From the NCBI RefSeq assembly GCF_030867145.1, contig NC_134417.1:6425577-6489576 (forward strand): a stretch of DNA of 64,000 nt, given 5' to 3'. The stretch's first letter is position 1. Each line of letters begins with the position of its first letter. This DNA is from Opisthocomus hoazin. Taxonomy: Eukaryota; Chordata; Aves; Opisthocomiformes; Opisthocomidae. A program made the translations under genes and the position numbers. Below are positions 46,901 to 59,547 of the stretch, one piece after another. The notes under the pieces are model-generated. The model saw only the letters and a list, made by a program, of their open reading frames with translations, had not been told where the DNA came from and did not search any database.

Positions 46901-49900
46901 CAATGAAATACTGTCTGGCACACTAACACTGCTGTATGGATTGTAGGAACCCCTTCTTAACACCTTGGTAAGCTGCTGGTGAATGCACAGGCTGGCAGGA
47001 TGGTCTTTGCAAAGGCTGGCTTTGATGTCGTTGATTTTTACCACCTATTTCGTAGTGAGCTCTCATGGTTTTTTCATGTTACGTCACTTACAGAACACTT
47101 CAGGATAAAGACGAGTAGTTCGCAGCACCTTGCTGACATGCCACCTGGCTTTCTAAATCTGCTATCTGTGGGAGAATAAATAACAAATTGGTAATTCTCT
47201 TTTACCCAAGGAAGTTTCTGTTCCCCCTCCTTTGGCATTCCAAGTGTGGACTCCCTGTTTTTTCTCTTTGCTCAGTCTTTTTAGGCTGATTTTTGGGACT
47301 GAGCACAGTGAAACTCAGGCTGGTCAAGCAAATTTTTACCCATGGCATCGCCATTTTAGGTCACAATTTCTCCCTGCAGCTGAGTCTGTGCCTTTCAGAC
47401 CATCCGGACAGGTAGCTTGTTCTTGTATTAGGTGATATCACTAGGTGTGGAAAACAACCCACTTCAACTACCCCCCCACACCTGTATGAGTCATTTAGCA
47501 CGTGAGTGGGAGGAGGACGTGATGCTTTAAGTATACTTTAGCTGTACTGCATAACATAGCTAACGTAGAGCAGTGGGCACCTCATTTCTGTTGGTATTGC
47601 TCTTTTGTGAGATCACGTGGGTGCTGCTTCACTTTCCCTGCCTTACACCTTGGGGATGGATCTGCTTTACTGTTCATGTGGCTTTAAATTGTCTGTCTCC
47701 ATTTCTCTGTTTTATTTTTTTTCCAGGTCACACCCTCTGAAATCCCAGCAAAAAGCAAAACTGTTGTTTATCAAAGCTCTTCTAAAATGATTCGTTAAAG
47801 AAGTTGTAACTTTGTGAAACAGAACTTGGTTGCTTCTAATAAATACAATACAATACAATACAATACTTGGTTGCTTCTAATAAATACAATACAATACCCT
47901 AAATACAATGACAAAGGGAAGTAGCTTTCTCTTCCATTTACACTGTAACTTGCAGGCACCCTAGTGTTTTTAAAATGTTTCACTTAGCCTTAGTCCAGAG
48001 CCTCAGAAGAACAACTTCCCAACGATCCCTGTGTCTTTGTACAAGTGCAGGTCCTTGTTAACCTCTTCAGAAAAACTACAGCCAGGCTTTGATCTTGAGT
48101 GTGTGTGCAGCCTGATTTTCTTTTTCAAAACGAGTGAGGACTCGTTTCCTTGGTCTCTGAAACAAACAGGAACAGTACATACTCGGTGCTTGCAAAAAAT
48201 CAGGCCAGAGCATTAGACATTTAATTATCGTTAAGTGATAATTCTTTATGCTGAGATTTCAGTCTTTTCCTTCCTTGTGTGTAGGTAGGAGGGGGCTTTC
48301 CCTTCAGATCAAGCTACAGAGAGGAGTCAGAAATGGACCACTGGGATGACTGTTCCGTGTAAGGCCAAGAGCAGGTTTGAAAACAGACCTGCTCTCCGTG
48401 ACTGTCATAGTTCCCTGTCTCCCCTTGTGCCTTGGAGCTGATGCTGCTTTAGAGAAAAGCATTGCTGCTGCGTTGGACTATTTCTGAGGTGTTTCGTGCT
48501 CACCTCCGCTCAGCTGCAGGCAGCTCACAGCAAGCTGCAGAGCACAGTTCCCTGAATTTTCTTTCTTCGTTTGTTCTTCTTCCTCTGCAGAGACTCCCCA
48601 GCTGAATCCTGTGATGGAGCCCCTGTCCTGGATGCTGGGCACCTGGCTCTCTGACCCGCCAGGAGATGGCACCTTCCCTACAATGAAGCCCTTCCAGTAC
48701 CTGGAAGAAGTGCACATCTCTCACGTGGGGCAGCCCATGCTCAACTTCTCGTAAGTCTAGGGGTTTATCTGTGCTGGCAGCAGCTCTGGATCAGAGCAGG
48801 TATGGCTCCAGTGAGATTTGTTGGTTGTGTTTCTTTTCCAGTGGCAAAGCAAACAAGTTTTCACCTAGCACATGAGACGATGTAATGATACGTGACTCCA
48901 TGGTCTGACTTTTGCTTTGCTTTAAAACTGGTGATTAATTGGCGTGCTGTTGCAACATACCCAGAGCTGCACACCTGTAATCACTGCAGATTCACTAGTC
49001 TGAGAGTACAGAGCACTTCTACAGTTTTCAAAAGTGGGTTCACACCTGTGAGCTCGTGCAGAAGCACATGTGTGCGGGATCAGGACGGTGGCTGTGGTGC
49101 AGCATACAGGTTTTGTGGCCTGCCAGGCTGGAGGGTTACACAGTGAGAAGTAACTCAGGGTGCTGTGCATGTGACTGTAACTTAGAGTAATGAGAGTAAC
49201 TTAGGGTACCAAGAATGGCCCCAGTGTGGACATCACTATTGTTTGTGCAAATTCTGTACCTGTCTTTGAAAGACCAGTGATTCTTCCACTTTAACGTGAT
49301 GTGCACTGGGTGCACATTAGCCAAAAGATGCACTGTCCTCCTGGCCAGACAAAACCCCACCATTCTTCTTGCTGGTGGTAGCTGTCTAATTAGAAATGAA
49401 TCTTCAGGTAACAGTGTTACAACTGCTATCATTCTGCTTTGTGAAATTCCCGCTTACAGATATAATAAATAAAGGAGCTGTGGCATGGCTGCCAAGTTTG
49501 TCCATTTTAAACTGTGGTCCTCAGTCTTCACCACCGTGAAAGTCTGAGAAAAATTGAAGTGTTTAACAAACTCTGTGGGATGGGAGGTAGATAGCTTAGC
49601 TGCTTTGGCTACAAGTAATTGTTCTAAGAGAAATCAGAAAGAAATCCGGAGGAAGAGGAAGTGACATGTTAGCTAACTGTTCAGCGCTGCTCCAATACTC
49701 ATTTGGGAGGGAGGGGTGAGCTGGAAAGTTTGTTGCTTTGAAAACCAGAGAAAAGAATAACTACTAGATGCTAATGCTGTATGAAAGATGCCCTGTGTTC
49801 CTTGTCTGTGCCGTTCTTTGTGACAGGGCTGGCAGCTCAGCATGTGACATTTTTAGTCCAGTTTCCAAAAGAAACAAAGCTCCCGCAGTCATACTCTGTC

Positions 49901-52900
49901 TACAGTTTCTGATTTGAATTGCTTTTTTTTTTGTGTTTTCGTGCCAAGCAGGTATACAGCTTAGAGCTGTTGAGCTCTGGGAAGTGTCAGGAAAATAGGC
50001 AGCAGGCTTGGAGGTCAGAGACCCTGTGCCTCCTTGGCTCCTGGAGCAGTGCCACTTGACTGTTACAAGACAATCTTTACGTGTCTTGAATACTCCAAGC
50101 ACTGAAAGAGGCCTGATTTAAGTTCGTTCCTCCTTTGATTCTAGATAATCCCACCATGAGGCATGACTCCATAGGGTACTTGGCTTCACTAGCTGCAGAG
50201 CACAGAGGCTGAGATGCTAGGACAGTCTTTAGTGGGGATGCAGCCCTGGTAGAAGTCATTCCTGCTGCTTTCTATAACCACATGGTTAAAAGGAGACATC
50301 CTTTATATAGAGACAAGCCAAACAGGAGGAGTAATTTGTGTGTTTGTACCCAGAGGACATTGGGGAGCCAGAAGCAGCTGCAAGGCACCGGGACTCCTCC
50401 CTAACTGCATGCCTGAGCTGTGCTCCTGCTTCCTTGTCTCCTGTTCTTTGAAGCCCACGGGTTTTTTGTACCATGTGTAAGGGTGCCACGTTGTGCCGCT
50501 GGTCTTCTAGGAAATGTTGACTCTGCATGATTCAGTATATTTTACTTCACATAGGAAACACTTGCTTTGGATTTCTCAGCTCTTGGTGCTTTTTTAATAA
50601 ATAACTGCTCCAACTTGCCATGTGCAAGCGCCTGGACAAGCCCCTTGGTTAAGCTATTCTTGCACCCTTGCCCTGTTACCGGTGGGGTGGCAGCTGATGC
50701 TACAGCATGTCCCCAGTCTCAGGACAGGCCACGGTGCCCAAGGTGGCTGGTGTTGGCCGTTTCCAGCAGGCACATCCCCGTTGCACAGCAGAGGCAGGTG
50801 CAGAAGCTGCTGTCGCAGGAGGGAGTTCTGCGTATGGATTTAGCAGCAGCAGCTCCGAGGTTCCCTCTGTCTCCTTTCCTGTAGAAGGATGCAGAGTGGG
50901 AAATTATGTGAAAAACAGTATGAAAACAGATTAGCCTATAATAAAGAAACACCAGTAGGATAGATACATTATATAGATACCTAGCTTGCTATTGTGTTTA
51001 AGTAGCTGTTTAGTTCAGTTACCTGCGTAGATTCAGGAGTGCTGTAGCACTAATGTAATATGTGAACACATGGGATATATATAATCACCCACATTATGGG
51101 TGACCAAACATTCATGAAGAATAAACAAGAATCTGAGCTGAACTTTTTTTTCTTTTTGAAGGGGTGGTGGGAGAAAAAATCTGCACTGGTACTGCCTGGA
51201 GGAAGTAACATACAAAAAACCCAACTTGCCAGGTTTAAAAGCTAAATAAAGATGATACTGTAATTCCAGATATTTATTTGAGAAAAGGAAGTATTTGAGA
51301 CAGAATATGGCTTTAGCATCTGTGAAACGTCTGACTTCCTGAGGGAGTTTCTGAGCTAGCTCTTGGAAAGACGCAGGAGATGTGGAAAATCTGAAGCTTG
51401 AACTTAAATAACAAACTCCAGCTCTAAGAAATAGTTGTGCCTGTAAAGTAACTGTGTTACACGTTTACATCTCCAGGCCGTGCAGTGTTGTCAATCTTTT
51501 ACTCTTCAAATAATACTGCGGGCAATCATGTGGTTAAATGAAATACTGTTTCCTCTGAGACGAAACCAGGCCAAACACTGTATTTTCAGTGTGACAGACA
51601 GCAGCTTTTGTATTCTGAATTCCCCTCAGGTTCAATGCCTTCCATCCAGACACCAGGAAGCCCATGCACCGAGAATGTGGATTCATCCGCCTCAAACCTG
51701 ACACTAATAAGGTGGCCTTCATCAGTGCCCAGAACACAGGTATGCACCTGATATCCATGCTGGAGAAGAGAAGAGATCCTTGTCCTGCTGTGCTATTTCA
51801 TCACTTTTCCAGAAAATTATTGCACCTCTCATAGTTTCATTTAATTCGTTTTCACAGTGGGTTCAGTGCCAACGAGCAGCACCGCTGCTTTTTGATGCTG
51901 AACCCACAGTGAAAACAAATTAATAAATGAGCTTGTGTCTAAAGCACTGGGTTTCTAGGACTTCCTGTGTGGCTTTGCCCAGGCAGCGTGGCTTTCTAGC
52001 TTTCTGTGACAGGAAAGGACTGCAAGTCAAAATGCCGCTCATGTGGGAGACTCGAGGGGTGTCCTTTCCTCAAATGATGTGTTTGTATTTGCAGATGTAG
52101 CTTTGTAAGCCAAAAGAACCCCTGCCTCTGTGACACGAATTGCAGTCTGAGCCTTAATGATGGCAGGTGATAAGTGGCCAGCGACATTCTTGATGCCTTT
52201 GTAGCTTCCTGGTCTTTTTTTGTGAGGAGGCAGGGGAACGTGTACAGATAAGATGCTTTGTTCCCACTGCTGCTGTGATTTAGCCACAGTTGACCCTGTG
52301 GTAGAAATAGAGAGGTGCGTGTCTTGGTTCAGGAGCTCCTGGGTCCTTCTCTTGCTAGGGTCACGTTTGGCCAGCTGCTCTTTCAGAGTCAGATTTAACA
52401 TCCCACTTAGACTGATGTTACTGATGTCAGCACTCGCTGCATTTGATTCTGCAGTGCACGGTAGAGCTTGTGGCCCTGGCAGGGTGGGCCTGTGGTGGTT
52501 TTAAATCCCCTTTGCAGCCTCTTCATCCGGGAGCCTTTGATGTGACCCGTATAGCAGGTTCCCTATTACAGACCCTGCCCAGGCTGTGGCACTACCAAGA
52601 GCCTTTGCAGCACTGTAGCAGGGGAGCTGCTCTCCTACTGTTCCCTTCACAATCTTGGAGAGGAATCTTGGTGCCGTCTTCTTTCTTAGCTCCTAAACTA
52701 GGCTAATCTCCTACTGTCTGGATGTAGTGCCTTGGTGCTGGTTACACACCTTACAGGGACTGAATGAGAGTGACAACCACATCTAAGTTATCATATGTGG
52801 AAGAGTGTTGATGCTTAAATTTGCATCTAAAACTCCAGGGCAGGTGCTGAAGGGAAAACTGCCAGTTGCAATGTGATGCTTATCCCACACAGTATGAGTA

Positions 52901-55900
52901 AGTCTGTCTGGCTAGATTTTTCTAAGCCGCATTACATGTGTGGATTTGCAGTTGATGATACGTGCTAGGTCAAATAAAACCATTCTTCAGGGAGACTGGT
53001 GATCCATTATGTAGTCTAATAATTGTGGCATCGTTAAGTAACCTTTGTAGCCTAATGATACATACGACCTTGCTTCTCACTAGGTCTGGTGGAGGTGGAG
53101 GAAGGGGAGGTGAATGGACAAGAGCTGTCTATAGCTTCTCACTCCATAGCCAGGATCTCCTTTGCCAAGAAGCCCCACGTAGAGCAGGTGAGTGCACATA
53201 CGGTGAGCAATTCGCTTGGTATTGCTGCCCCAGAAGGCATCTAGCTGAGAGGATAGGTTGATGAGCATGCGTGAGTTACAGATCGGCTTCAGGCGTTCTT
53301 GGAAGTATTGCATGGTATCCTGGCTTATCCTTTCTGTAGCAGCGTTCAGGAGATATTTTGTGCATTACAGGACCCAGAGGGATCATTAAGATAGGAACTG
53401 ATGCACTGAATCAGACCAGCCAAGCCGAAATCCTGTCTCCAGTAGTGGCCAGTAGCAGGTCCTTAGGGAAGAGAATAGGAAAGTCTTGTCTAAATACACT
53501 TGTACAGCAGTGGTGTTACTTCTTAGCCCTGGTCTTCTGCATTAATTACAGTAGGAGGGTGCACACATAAGGTATGTTCAGTATTGGGCCTCATCAGGAT
53601 ATTTTAGGAAGGCCTGCCTTTCACTGGAGCTCCACCGTGTCTTTGCACATCTTGCTTGCTTTTCAGGGCATTCAAAGGTTGCTGTTGGCTCTCTTCCCTT
53701 CTTTGGCTGCTTGGTAGGGCTGGCACTTGCTGTCAGCTCTAGAATTGGTTCACTGCTTCTTGGTTTTTGACTTTTTGTGTGTGTGTGTGTAGCGGTGGTT
53801 TGTTGTTGCCACATCTGGATGGGGTACAGCCAGCTGTGAGTAAGATGGCACTGCTGGAGGTAGCGTGGCGTACTGAGGTCACCGCTGGAATCCTGGCTGT
53901 CACATACGAGGTTGCCTTGGCTGACTAGCAGCCGATAAAGACAGTGAGCTTGAACAAGCTCTCACAAAGAGTAGGTACTGGCATGTTCTTGCATCTGTTT
54001 TGTTTTCTGTGATGACCTGTGAACCAAGTGAGTGGCTGCAATTTTTGAAGGCTGATAACTGAGGTGTGGATCTCAGGACAGAAGACACTACTTTGATTGC
54101 AGCAAATACAGCATTGTCTTATTCTGAACTTTAAGGCTTAATTTTGCAACCTGTTTTTTATGTGTTATAAAACAAACCCACAGATACCTGAGAGCACAAG
54201 TCTGTGCAGATGCAGCCGGTGTCATAGGTGAGCTCCCTGAATTCACTGACGTGCCAAAAATTGGATGTGCCTCCAGAAATAATGTCCTAAGTCCAGAAAG
54301 GCAGTCCTAACCCCCCTGTCTTCAGATGCATGTTTTAAGTTTTCGGGTTTCTCCTTTCCCAGGAGCAGCTGTATTGCCTCCTTTCTGTAGCAGGAGAAAT
54401 AAAGCTGTTAAATACTATGGATATCACTAAGGCAGCGGAACTTAGTTATAGAATCATAGGTTGGAAAAGACCTCTAAGATCATCAAGTCCAACCATCCAC
54501 CCAACACCACCATGCCTGCGAAACCACGTCCTGAAGCGCCATATCTACATGTTTTTTAAAAGCCTCCAGGGATGAGGACTCCACCACCTCCCTGGGCAGC
54601 CTGTTCCAATGCCTGACCACTCTTTCAGTAAAGAAATATTTCCTAATATCCAACCAAAACCTCCCCTGATGCAACGTGAGGCCATTGCCTCTCGTCCTAT
54701 CGCTAGTTACTTGGGAGCAGAGACCAACACCTGCTTCAAACATTTAAATAAAATGGGCCACCCTCTGCGTCCCTCTCGAAATGTGAGCAGATAGACTGGC
54801 AGGAGGAGAGGGGGGAAAGCAATAGAAAGCCAGCAAATGTCTTGCTGGTTGAGGGCTCCAAGGTTGGCTTTGGCCAAAGGCTGGAAGAGGGAACGTGCCA
54901 AGCTGAAGGGCCATGCTCACCTGGCACCTGAGGGAAGTTCTGACCCAGGTACTGGTCACAGTGAGTATTTGGGAGGCCCTTGCTGGTGAAGAAGGATCCG
55001 GAATGAGAGGGTATGGCAGGTAACCAGCTCCCAACGTGTTTTCTTCTTTGCCAAGAACAGCTTAAATTGCCCATGGGAATGAAGAGACTACAGGTGTTGC
55101 GAGAAGGGCACGTGCTGCTGCTTTAGTTGCTCTTTTTGAGAAAACTTCACCATAATGTTGTGTTCCCCCGGCAAAGTGATTTGGGATGGCTGCGGCTCGG
55201 CTGAGCCATCACTCGGGCAGGAAGACCCATTCCCTGGGCCAGGGCTGCGTTGCAGGCGCTCGCTGGTGTGGCTGTGCTGATGTGCGGGGAGCTCCCTGCG
55301 TGGACAGAGAGGAGCAGTCCCCGGGGGTCTGTCCCTGCTAGAGGCGATGCTGACGGGACGTAAGGCGCGATTGCTGCGTATTAGACTCCTCCTACCTCTC
55401 TGAGGAGCGAGTACCTCGCAGCTCCCACCCTGTGCCTATAGATAAGAGATGCTCTGCACAGCGCAGAGGAGCATGCTTAGACACCCTGCTCGTGTTCCCC
55501 TGCGAGCGTCTGGAGCACAGGCATGTTGTCTAATATGTTTAGACTTTGGGACACTGCTCGCAGTATGTGGGTACCGAGTGAACTAGCCGATGCACCTATA
55601 AGGCTGCTATGTTATCTTTGAAAGGTGATGGACATCAGCAGATGACTGGAGACCCATGGCACGTGGGTCACCCGTGTTTGGAAAGCGCCTGAAGGTCAGT
55701 CTGGTGAGCTCCAAGCTGGTCAGCCTCACTTCAGCCCCTGGAGGTTTCTGCACATACGAAGGAGAAGGTGATTGGGCGCAGTCAGTAGAGTTTTACCGTG
55801 GGTGAATGGTGCCTGGCTGACCTGGTTCTCTTCTTTGACAAAATGATTGCATTTCTGGATGAGGGGAGAGCAGTGGATGTCGCTTACCTTGAATTCAGCA

Positions 55901-57833
55901 ATTTCCCACGGCCCTTTCCCAGTGCTTCATGTTTCCTCTCCCATGGGAAGCAGCAGTTTTCCCCAAGCGTCTCGAATGCACACGGAGCTTGCCCTCCCAC
56001 AGTACCGTCAGCCAGCCTTTGACTGAAGCTCACTTTTAAGAGAAAAGCCCCCTCTTCTCTTTTGCCCAGTTCATTTCGTTTCCTCCTTTTGTCATTCAGA
56101 CTTGGTTGTCTGACCTGCAGTGGTCCATTCAGAAAAAAATGGGCTGTTCAGGAGCCCTGAGCTAAGGTCCCCGCTGTGAGATCGTTTCTTATTAAAGATG
56201 GGTGTCTTCTGTAATCCTTCTAATTGCCTTTTCCTGCTTAGGGTGTTTGAGGAACACTGCCGTGCATTACAAAGAAAGCCTCATCTGATCAGCAAATATT
56301 AATGAAAATATCATTTGTGTATGACCCCGTTCCTGCTGTTGCCCCTGTGAATGTCAAATAGCGGCGCTTCCTCCGCAGCCTCGTGTAGCTTCGCTCACAG
56401 CTGGCAGTAACCTCCTGGAAGGAGGACGTGTTGGGCATTGGCGTTACGGGCGCACTGCGGGCCTAGGAACGGGTGTGCTAACGGAGAGCATGCTGTCTGG
56501 GAGCGTGCAGACTGGCGATAGCTCGTGGACGTGCCCTGGAGTGACTGCATGCATTTGCAAAAGCCTCCGCGTTTTAGGAGTTTCTAAATGGGACTGGTTT
56601 AAGTGGCTGCAAACGAGTCATGCTTGCAGGTTATCCTGCTGTCCCCAGGACTCTGCTTCTGTTCACCCCTGGGACTGTGTTTGGCATGGGAAGGAGCAGG
56701 TGGCCACCAGGCAGTGTAAGCAGCTCTTCTGGACGATGCAGGGCAGGTCTGTGCTGAAATCACCCAAAGGGCCAAAGTTTTGGGTGCGCGGGGTCCACGC
56801 CAAGCTGCCTCCTTAGAGCAGCACTCGCCTGGGGGGCTGCTGTGCCCTGGTGTCATCCACGTGCTTGCATTGCCATTCTCCTGCCGAGCTGAGCAGCTGG
56901 AGTGATGTCCTCCAGAGCATTATTCTGGAACAGGAGCTGAGGTTCAAAAAGGATGGTCCCGCTTCTTTATTTCAGCGACAGCTAGGAGTAGACTTACAAC
57001 ATGTGCTGAGTGCTGTGGATGTTTAGCTGCTGCCTCCTCCGGTTTGGAAGCCACTGAAGCCTGGGTTCACGTATCTGCTTGCATGGGTCCTAAGGGGTCC
57101 AGCTCCCCAGGGCAACCCCAAATTGCCTCTCTTGAGGTTCAGTGCAGCACAGACCCACGGCCTGCCTGGGTGGAGGGATGGGGACGATGTCGCCTCTCGA
57201 GCCCTCTTGATGGACGGCAGCGCTCTTCTCTCCTGCCCTGGGGCTCAATCCCCACCTGGCTGCAATGCAGGCTGCGGCTCTCCCCATGTAGCGTGAGCAA
57301 CGCCTTACTCTGGCACGGTGTGGTGGCCTGCCGAGAGCCTGAGTGGTTTTGAAGGCTGCCATGGGGACGTTGTCCAGCACAGAGCATCTCCCTGAGCCTA
57401 GAGCCACTCTTCTGGTGGAGGAATGTTGGCCTGTCTGCTGAGGTGATGCCAGTACATTGTGCCAGGACATTGCATTGCTCTGTGGATAGTGGTCTTGGGA
57501 TTTGGAGCTGGTGCTTTGGGAAGGGCTGCCTTCTTTAGGAGAGAAACCTCCTCAGTTACACGCATGGCTCTAGTGAGTGTATCCTTCCACCTGTGGTGCG
57601 TTGACAGCAAACAGGAGTATGGCAAAGGGAATGTAGGAAGCACAGGTAAGGAATTTGGCCTGTGGACGCCGTTTGCTTGATTTTATTATTTCTTTTTCTC
57701 TCCCCCTTTTTAGATTACCAGAAAATTCAGGCTCAATTCCGATGGGAAACTCGAACAAACTGTCTCGATGGCAACCACTACACAGCCCATGACTCAGCAC
57801 CTCCACATTACCTACAAAAAGGTGACGCCCTGA
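37274..57833 (+). CDS. THAP4: THAP domain-containing protein 4 (THAP + nitrobindin), complete
   Basis: THAP4 joins an N-terminal THAP zinc finger, which binds DNA, to a C-terminal nitrobindin beta-barrel that binds heme and nitric oxide and can act on peroxynitrite. Exons are 37274-37350, 38188-39344, 48591-48750, 51630-51739, 53084-53187 and 57714-57833, all GT/AG and in phase, giving 575 aa (human 577). The THAP domain spans about residues 1-87: [10 protein letters not shown], then FLCSEHF and the TAVPTIF motif. The large exon 2 holds a low-complexity linker with the motif SGACKxIxSLHSYxFSS twice (about residues 221 and 334). A coiled coil follows at about 357-400. Nitrobindin starts near residue 412 with [20 protein letters not shown] and ends [12 protein letters not shown], whose histidines include the expected axial heme ligand. 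The exon 2 donor GTCAGT is weak; without splicing there the protein would stop at 39403. Confidence 0.96.
40362..40548 (+). mobile_element. CR1 LINE 3' fragment in THAP4 intron 2
   Basis: The segment from about 'ggtggtgaaacactggaacggg' to 'ggttggactagatgacctc' and the terminal 'ctatgatc' is the CR1 3' end in plus orientation. It is truncated to less than 200 bp. The family's 3' ends direct their own reverse transcription, which explains such short copies. Confidence 0.88.
42620..42639 (+). promoter_or_regulatory. ZNF143/THAP11-type motif upstream of the alternative THAP4 first exon
   Basis: ACTACGTCTCCCAGCAGGCA fits the known motif ACTACAnnTCCCAGnnTGC at its two invariant blocks (ACTAC and TCCCAG). 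The motif, bound by ZNF143 and by THAP11/HCFC1, sits in many TATA-less promoters. It is 131 bp before the ATG of the candidate first exon, inside an otherwise ordinary intron. Confidence 0.55.
42771..57833 (+). CDS. THAP4: Candidate nitrobindin-only isoform of THAP4 from an alternative first exon
   Basis: ATG at 42771 opens MAGSGANT and reaches a donor (G|GTATGA) at 42795/42796 in phase 1. That is exactly the phase required by exon 3, which begins AG ACT CCC. Joined to exons 48591-48750, 51630-51739, 53084-53187 and 57714-57833 it predicts 172 aa, starting [19 protein letters not shown]. This is the size of stand-alone nitrobindins and has no THAP zinc finger. The exon carries no stop in frame, and a ZNF143-type promoter motif lies 131 bp upstream. 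Short human THAP4 isoforms lacking the THAP domain exist as far as I recall, but I cannot compare their first exon. The transcript itself is inferred. Confidence 0.6.
47824..47896 (+). repeat. 41-bp tandem duplication with AATAC repeats
   Basis: The segment starting ACTTGGTTGCTTCTAATAAA and running into AATAC pentamers occurs at 47824 and again at 47865. Inside it AATAC is repeated about five times in the first copy and fewer in the second. It is a simple local duplication in THAP4 intron 2. Confidence 0.85.
51838..51926. repeat. Long imperfect hairpin in THAP4 intron 4
   Basis: The arm 51843-51866 pairs with 51898-51921 over 24 positions with two mismatches (core GTTTTCAC and GTGGGTTCAG). 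The loop is 31 nt. Pairing can be extended outwards by a CATTTA block with a 3-nt bulge. Overall about 90 nt, the dimensions of an animal pre-miRNA. A palindromic DNA-transposon remnant is the main alternative. Confidence 0.85.
53776..53790 (+). repeat. Short (GT)n microsatellite
   Basis: About eight GT dinucleotides in THAP4 intron 5. Confidence 0.8.
54447..54740 (-). mobile_element. CR1 LINE 3' fragment in THAP4 intron 5
   Basis: The 3' terminus is at the left (reverse complement of 'ggttggaaaagacctctaagatcatcaa', near 54460). The rest encodes, on the minus strand, the end region [13 protein letters not shown] and [18 protein letters not shown], which is typical of CR1 3' sequence. It lies antisense to THAP4. 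Confidence 0.92.
55680..55895 (+). mobile_element. Old CR1 reverse-transcriptase fragment in THAP4 intron 5
   Basis: Plus-strand translation gives pieces of the CR1 RT core: [12 protein letters not shown] in one frame and, after a break, [20 protein letters not shown] and [10 protein letters not shown], equivalent to [30 protein letters not shown]. It is strongly diverged and lacks the 3' end. Confidence 0.75.
55896..57713 (+). other. THAP4 intron 5, distal part
   Basis: Moderately GC-rich intronic DNA leading to the last THAP4 exon. Several open frames of 60-126 codons occur but none resembles a known protein or has splice support. No repeat family was recognised. Confidence 0.45.
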
Positions 57834-58027
57834 TGCTGGGACGGCCGGGTCTCCCCACTGAGGGCGAGGAGCAGGGCGTCGTGCACCGAGAGCAGCGGCA
57901 GCTCAGGAGCATGGCGTGGCAAACCCTGGAGCTGGCTGCCTGCGCTCACCCCGAGGGCTGCTGAACTACCCGTCCTGTTGAGAATGTTACTCGGATGTTT
58001 CTGTAATGGTATATTAAAAAAAAAAAA

Positions 58028-58033
58028 AATAAA
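58028..58033 (+). terminator. Poly(A) signal of THAP4
   Basis: AATAAA directly after an A-rich run, about 195 nt after the THAP4 stop codon. It gives a short 3' UTR. Confidence 0.6.
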
Positions 58034-58984
58034 AAGCTTTTATTTTTATGGCTGTGTCTTTGGGCATGATTGCAGAGCATCCCTCTGCTCTGGCAGTAGT
58101 TACAGAGGGGCTTTTTGATGCCTGTTCATTAGTAGGCCTTGGGTTGCAGATCCAGCCTCCTGGACCCTCCTCTGCAACCTGAAATAGTGTGGAAGTAGCA
58201 GGATAAGGCATGGATTTGCACTGCAGGGGCAGACCCTGCGAACTCCAGCTCCTGCCTAAAGAAACTCAGCTTAAACATTTGGAGGAAGCGCCTGCCTCTT
58301 GCTGTGGGATAGAGAACCGTGGCAGGGCCTGATCCTGGTGGTGCTGTCCAGCTGACTTGAAAGGACTTGGGGCAGTCCTGGAGGTCAAGACCAGACCTCC
58401 CCTAGCTTCAGTGCAGAATCTCACAAGAGTTTGGGTGACAACTGTGAGCCAACGGGCAGCAAAAGATACTGCAAACAGTGGGGATGGATCTCAGCAGTTC
58501 TTTTTTCAAACTCGGGAGTCATGATGCAGCCTTTGACCTTCATGAGATCTGCCATTGAGCCTCACAGCAGAGAGAAGAGCAAAGGTCTTGCACTGCTGCT
58601 CTACAACAGAGGTAGGAGAGACAGTTTCAGCTGTGTTTCTCCATGGAATATCTCCAAAGGCTTCCTGGGGTGGCTGTGTGGCTCTAGGGAAGGCCTTGGC
58701 AGTGACTTTTCTTTCTCACAAGCTTGCTGATGACAGCCGTTGTGCAGAAGCTGTGCATGAGGGCATGGTGGGTCTGGTGTGCACCTGTAGCTTCCTTTGG
58801 GACCCAAGACTGGCCTTGGGTCTTGGAAATGTCTGCTCTGGTGACTCCCTGAGCTTTTGCAGTGGTGTCCCTAATGTATTTGCAGGGAGCACAAAATGAT
58901 TCAGAGAGGCAGTTTCAGCAAGTAGTGCTACAACAGTATTTTTAGGGAAAGTAGAAGAGGTAGCAAAAAATTCAACAGGTCACA

Positions 58985-59150
58985 GAATTAACAGAATGAT
59001 TTAGATTGGAAGAGACCTTGAAGGTATGTAGTTCCAAGCCCGTGCTATGGGCAGGGAAACCTTCCACTCCACTAGACCATGTTGCTCAAAGACCCGCCCA
59101 ACCTGGCCTTCAACACTTCCAGGGAGGGGGCAGACAGCCCAATGCTGTAA
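58985..59150 (-). mobile_element. CR1 LINE 3' fragment after THAP4
   Basis: The plus strand shows the reversed CR1 end: 'agattggaagagacctt', then 'gggcagggaaacctt', 'ccatgttgctcaaag' and 'cccaacctggccttcaacac'. It is a short and diverged copy. Confidence 0.8.
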
Positions 59151-59547
59151 ACCCATGTAGATCCTACATTCTATTCCTGGGCTCTTGTATTGAAGATGAA
59201 ATGGCTGAATGGTGAGAGCAGAAGGCTTGGGAGATGCAGAACTTTGCAAATAGTCTCAGATCTGTGAGGAACTGATGATGAATGTTGATGGTCTAGGTCT
59301 TTCAGTAAAGGGTGCTGATCAGTGGCATGAAGCCTAGATGGAAAGCAGCTCTGCCAAGAAGGTCCTGGTGGATGCCACGGTGGTGTGAAGCACGCTGCCA
59401 GATGGGCTTTGCATCACGAGGTCTGTCTCTGCGTCTGGGGGAGTTTCTGGTGCATCCTGGATGCGCCCCTGAGAGCCCTGTGATGTCACCAGAGAGCCAC
59501 AGTCACCCCATGACATCACTTGTGCTGAGCAGCAGTACATGCCAGCG

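Larger units (their letters stand above)
39345..48590 (+). other. THAP4 intron 2
   Basis: A 9.2-kb intron separating the THAP/linker exon from the nitrobindin exons. It contains a CR1 fragment (40362-40548), a (GT)n(AT)n microsatellite at about 40928-40949, a T22 run at 43626-43647, a 19-bp direct duplication at 45178-45215, a 41-bp tandem duplication at 47824-47896 and the candidate alternative promoter and first exon at 42620-42795. The remainder shows no recognised feature. Confidence 0.6.
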
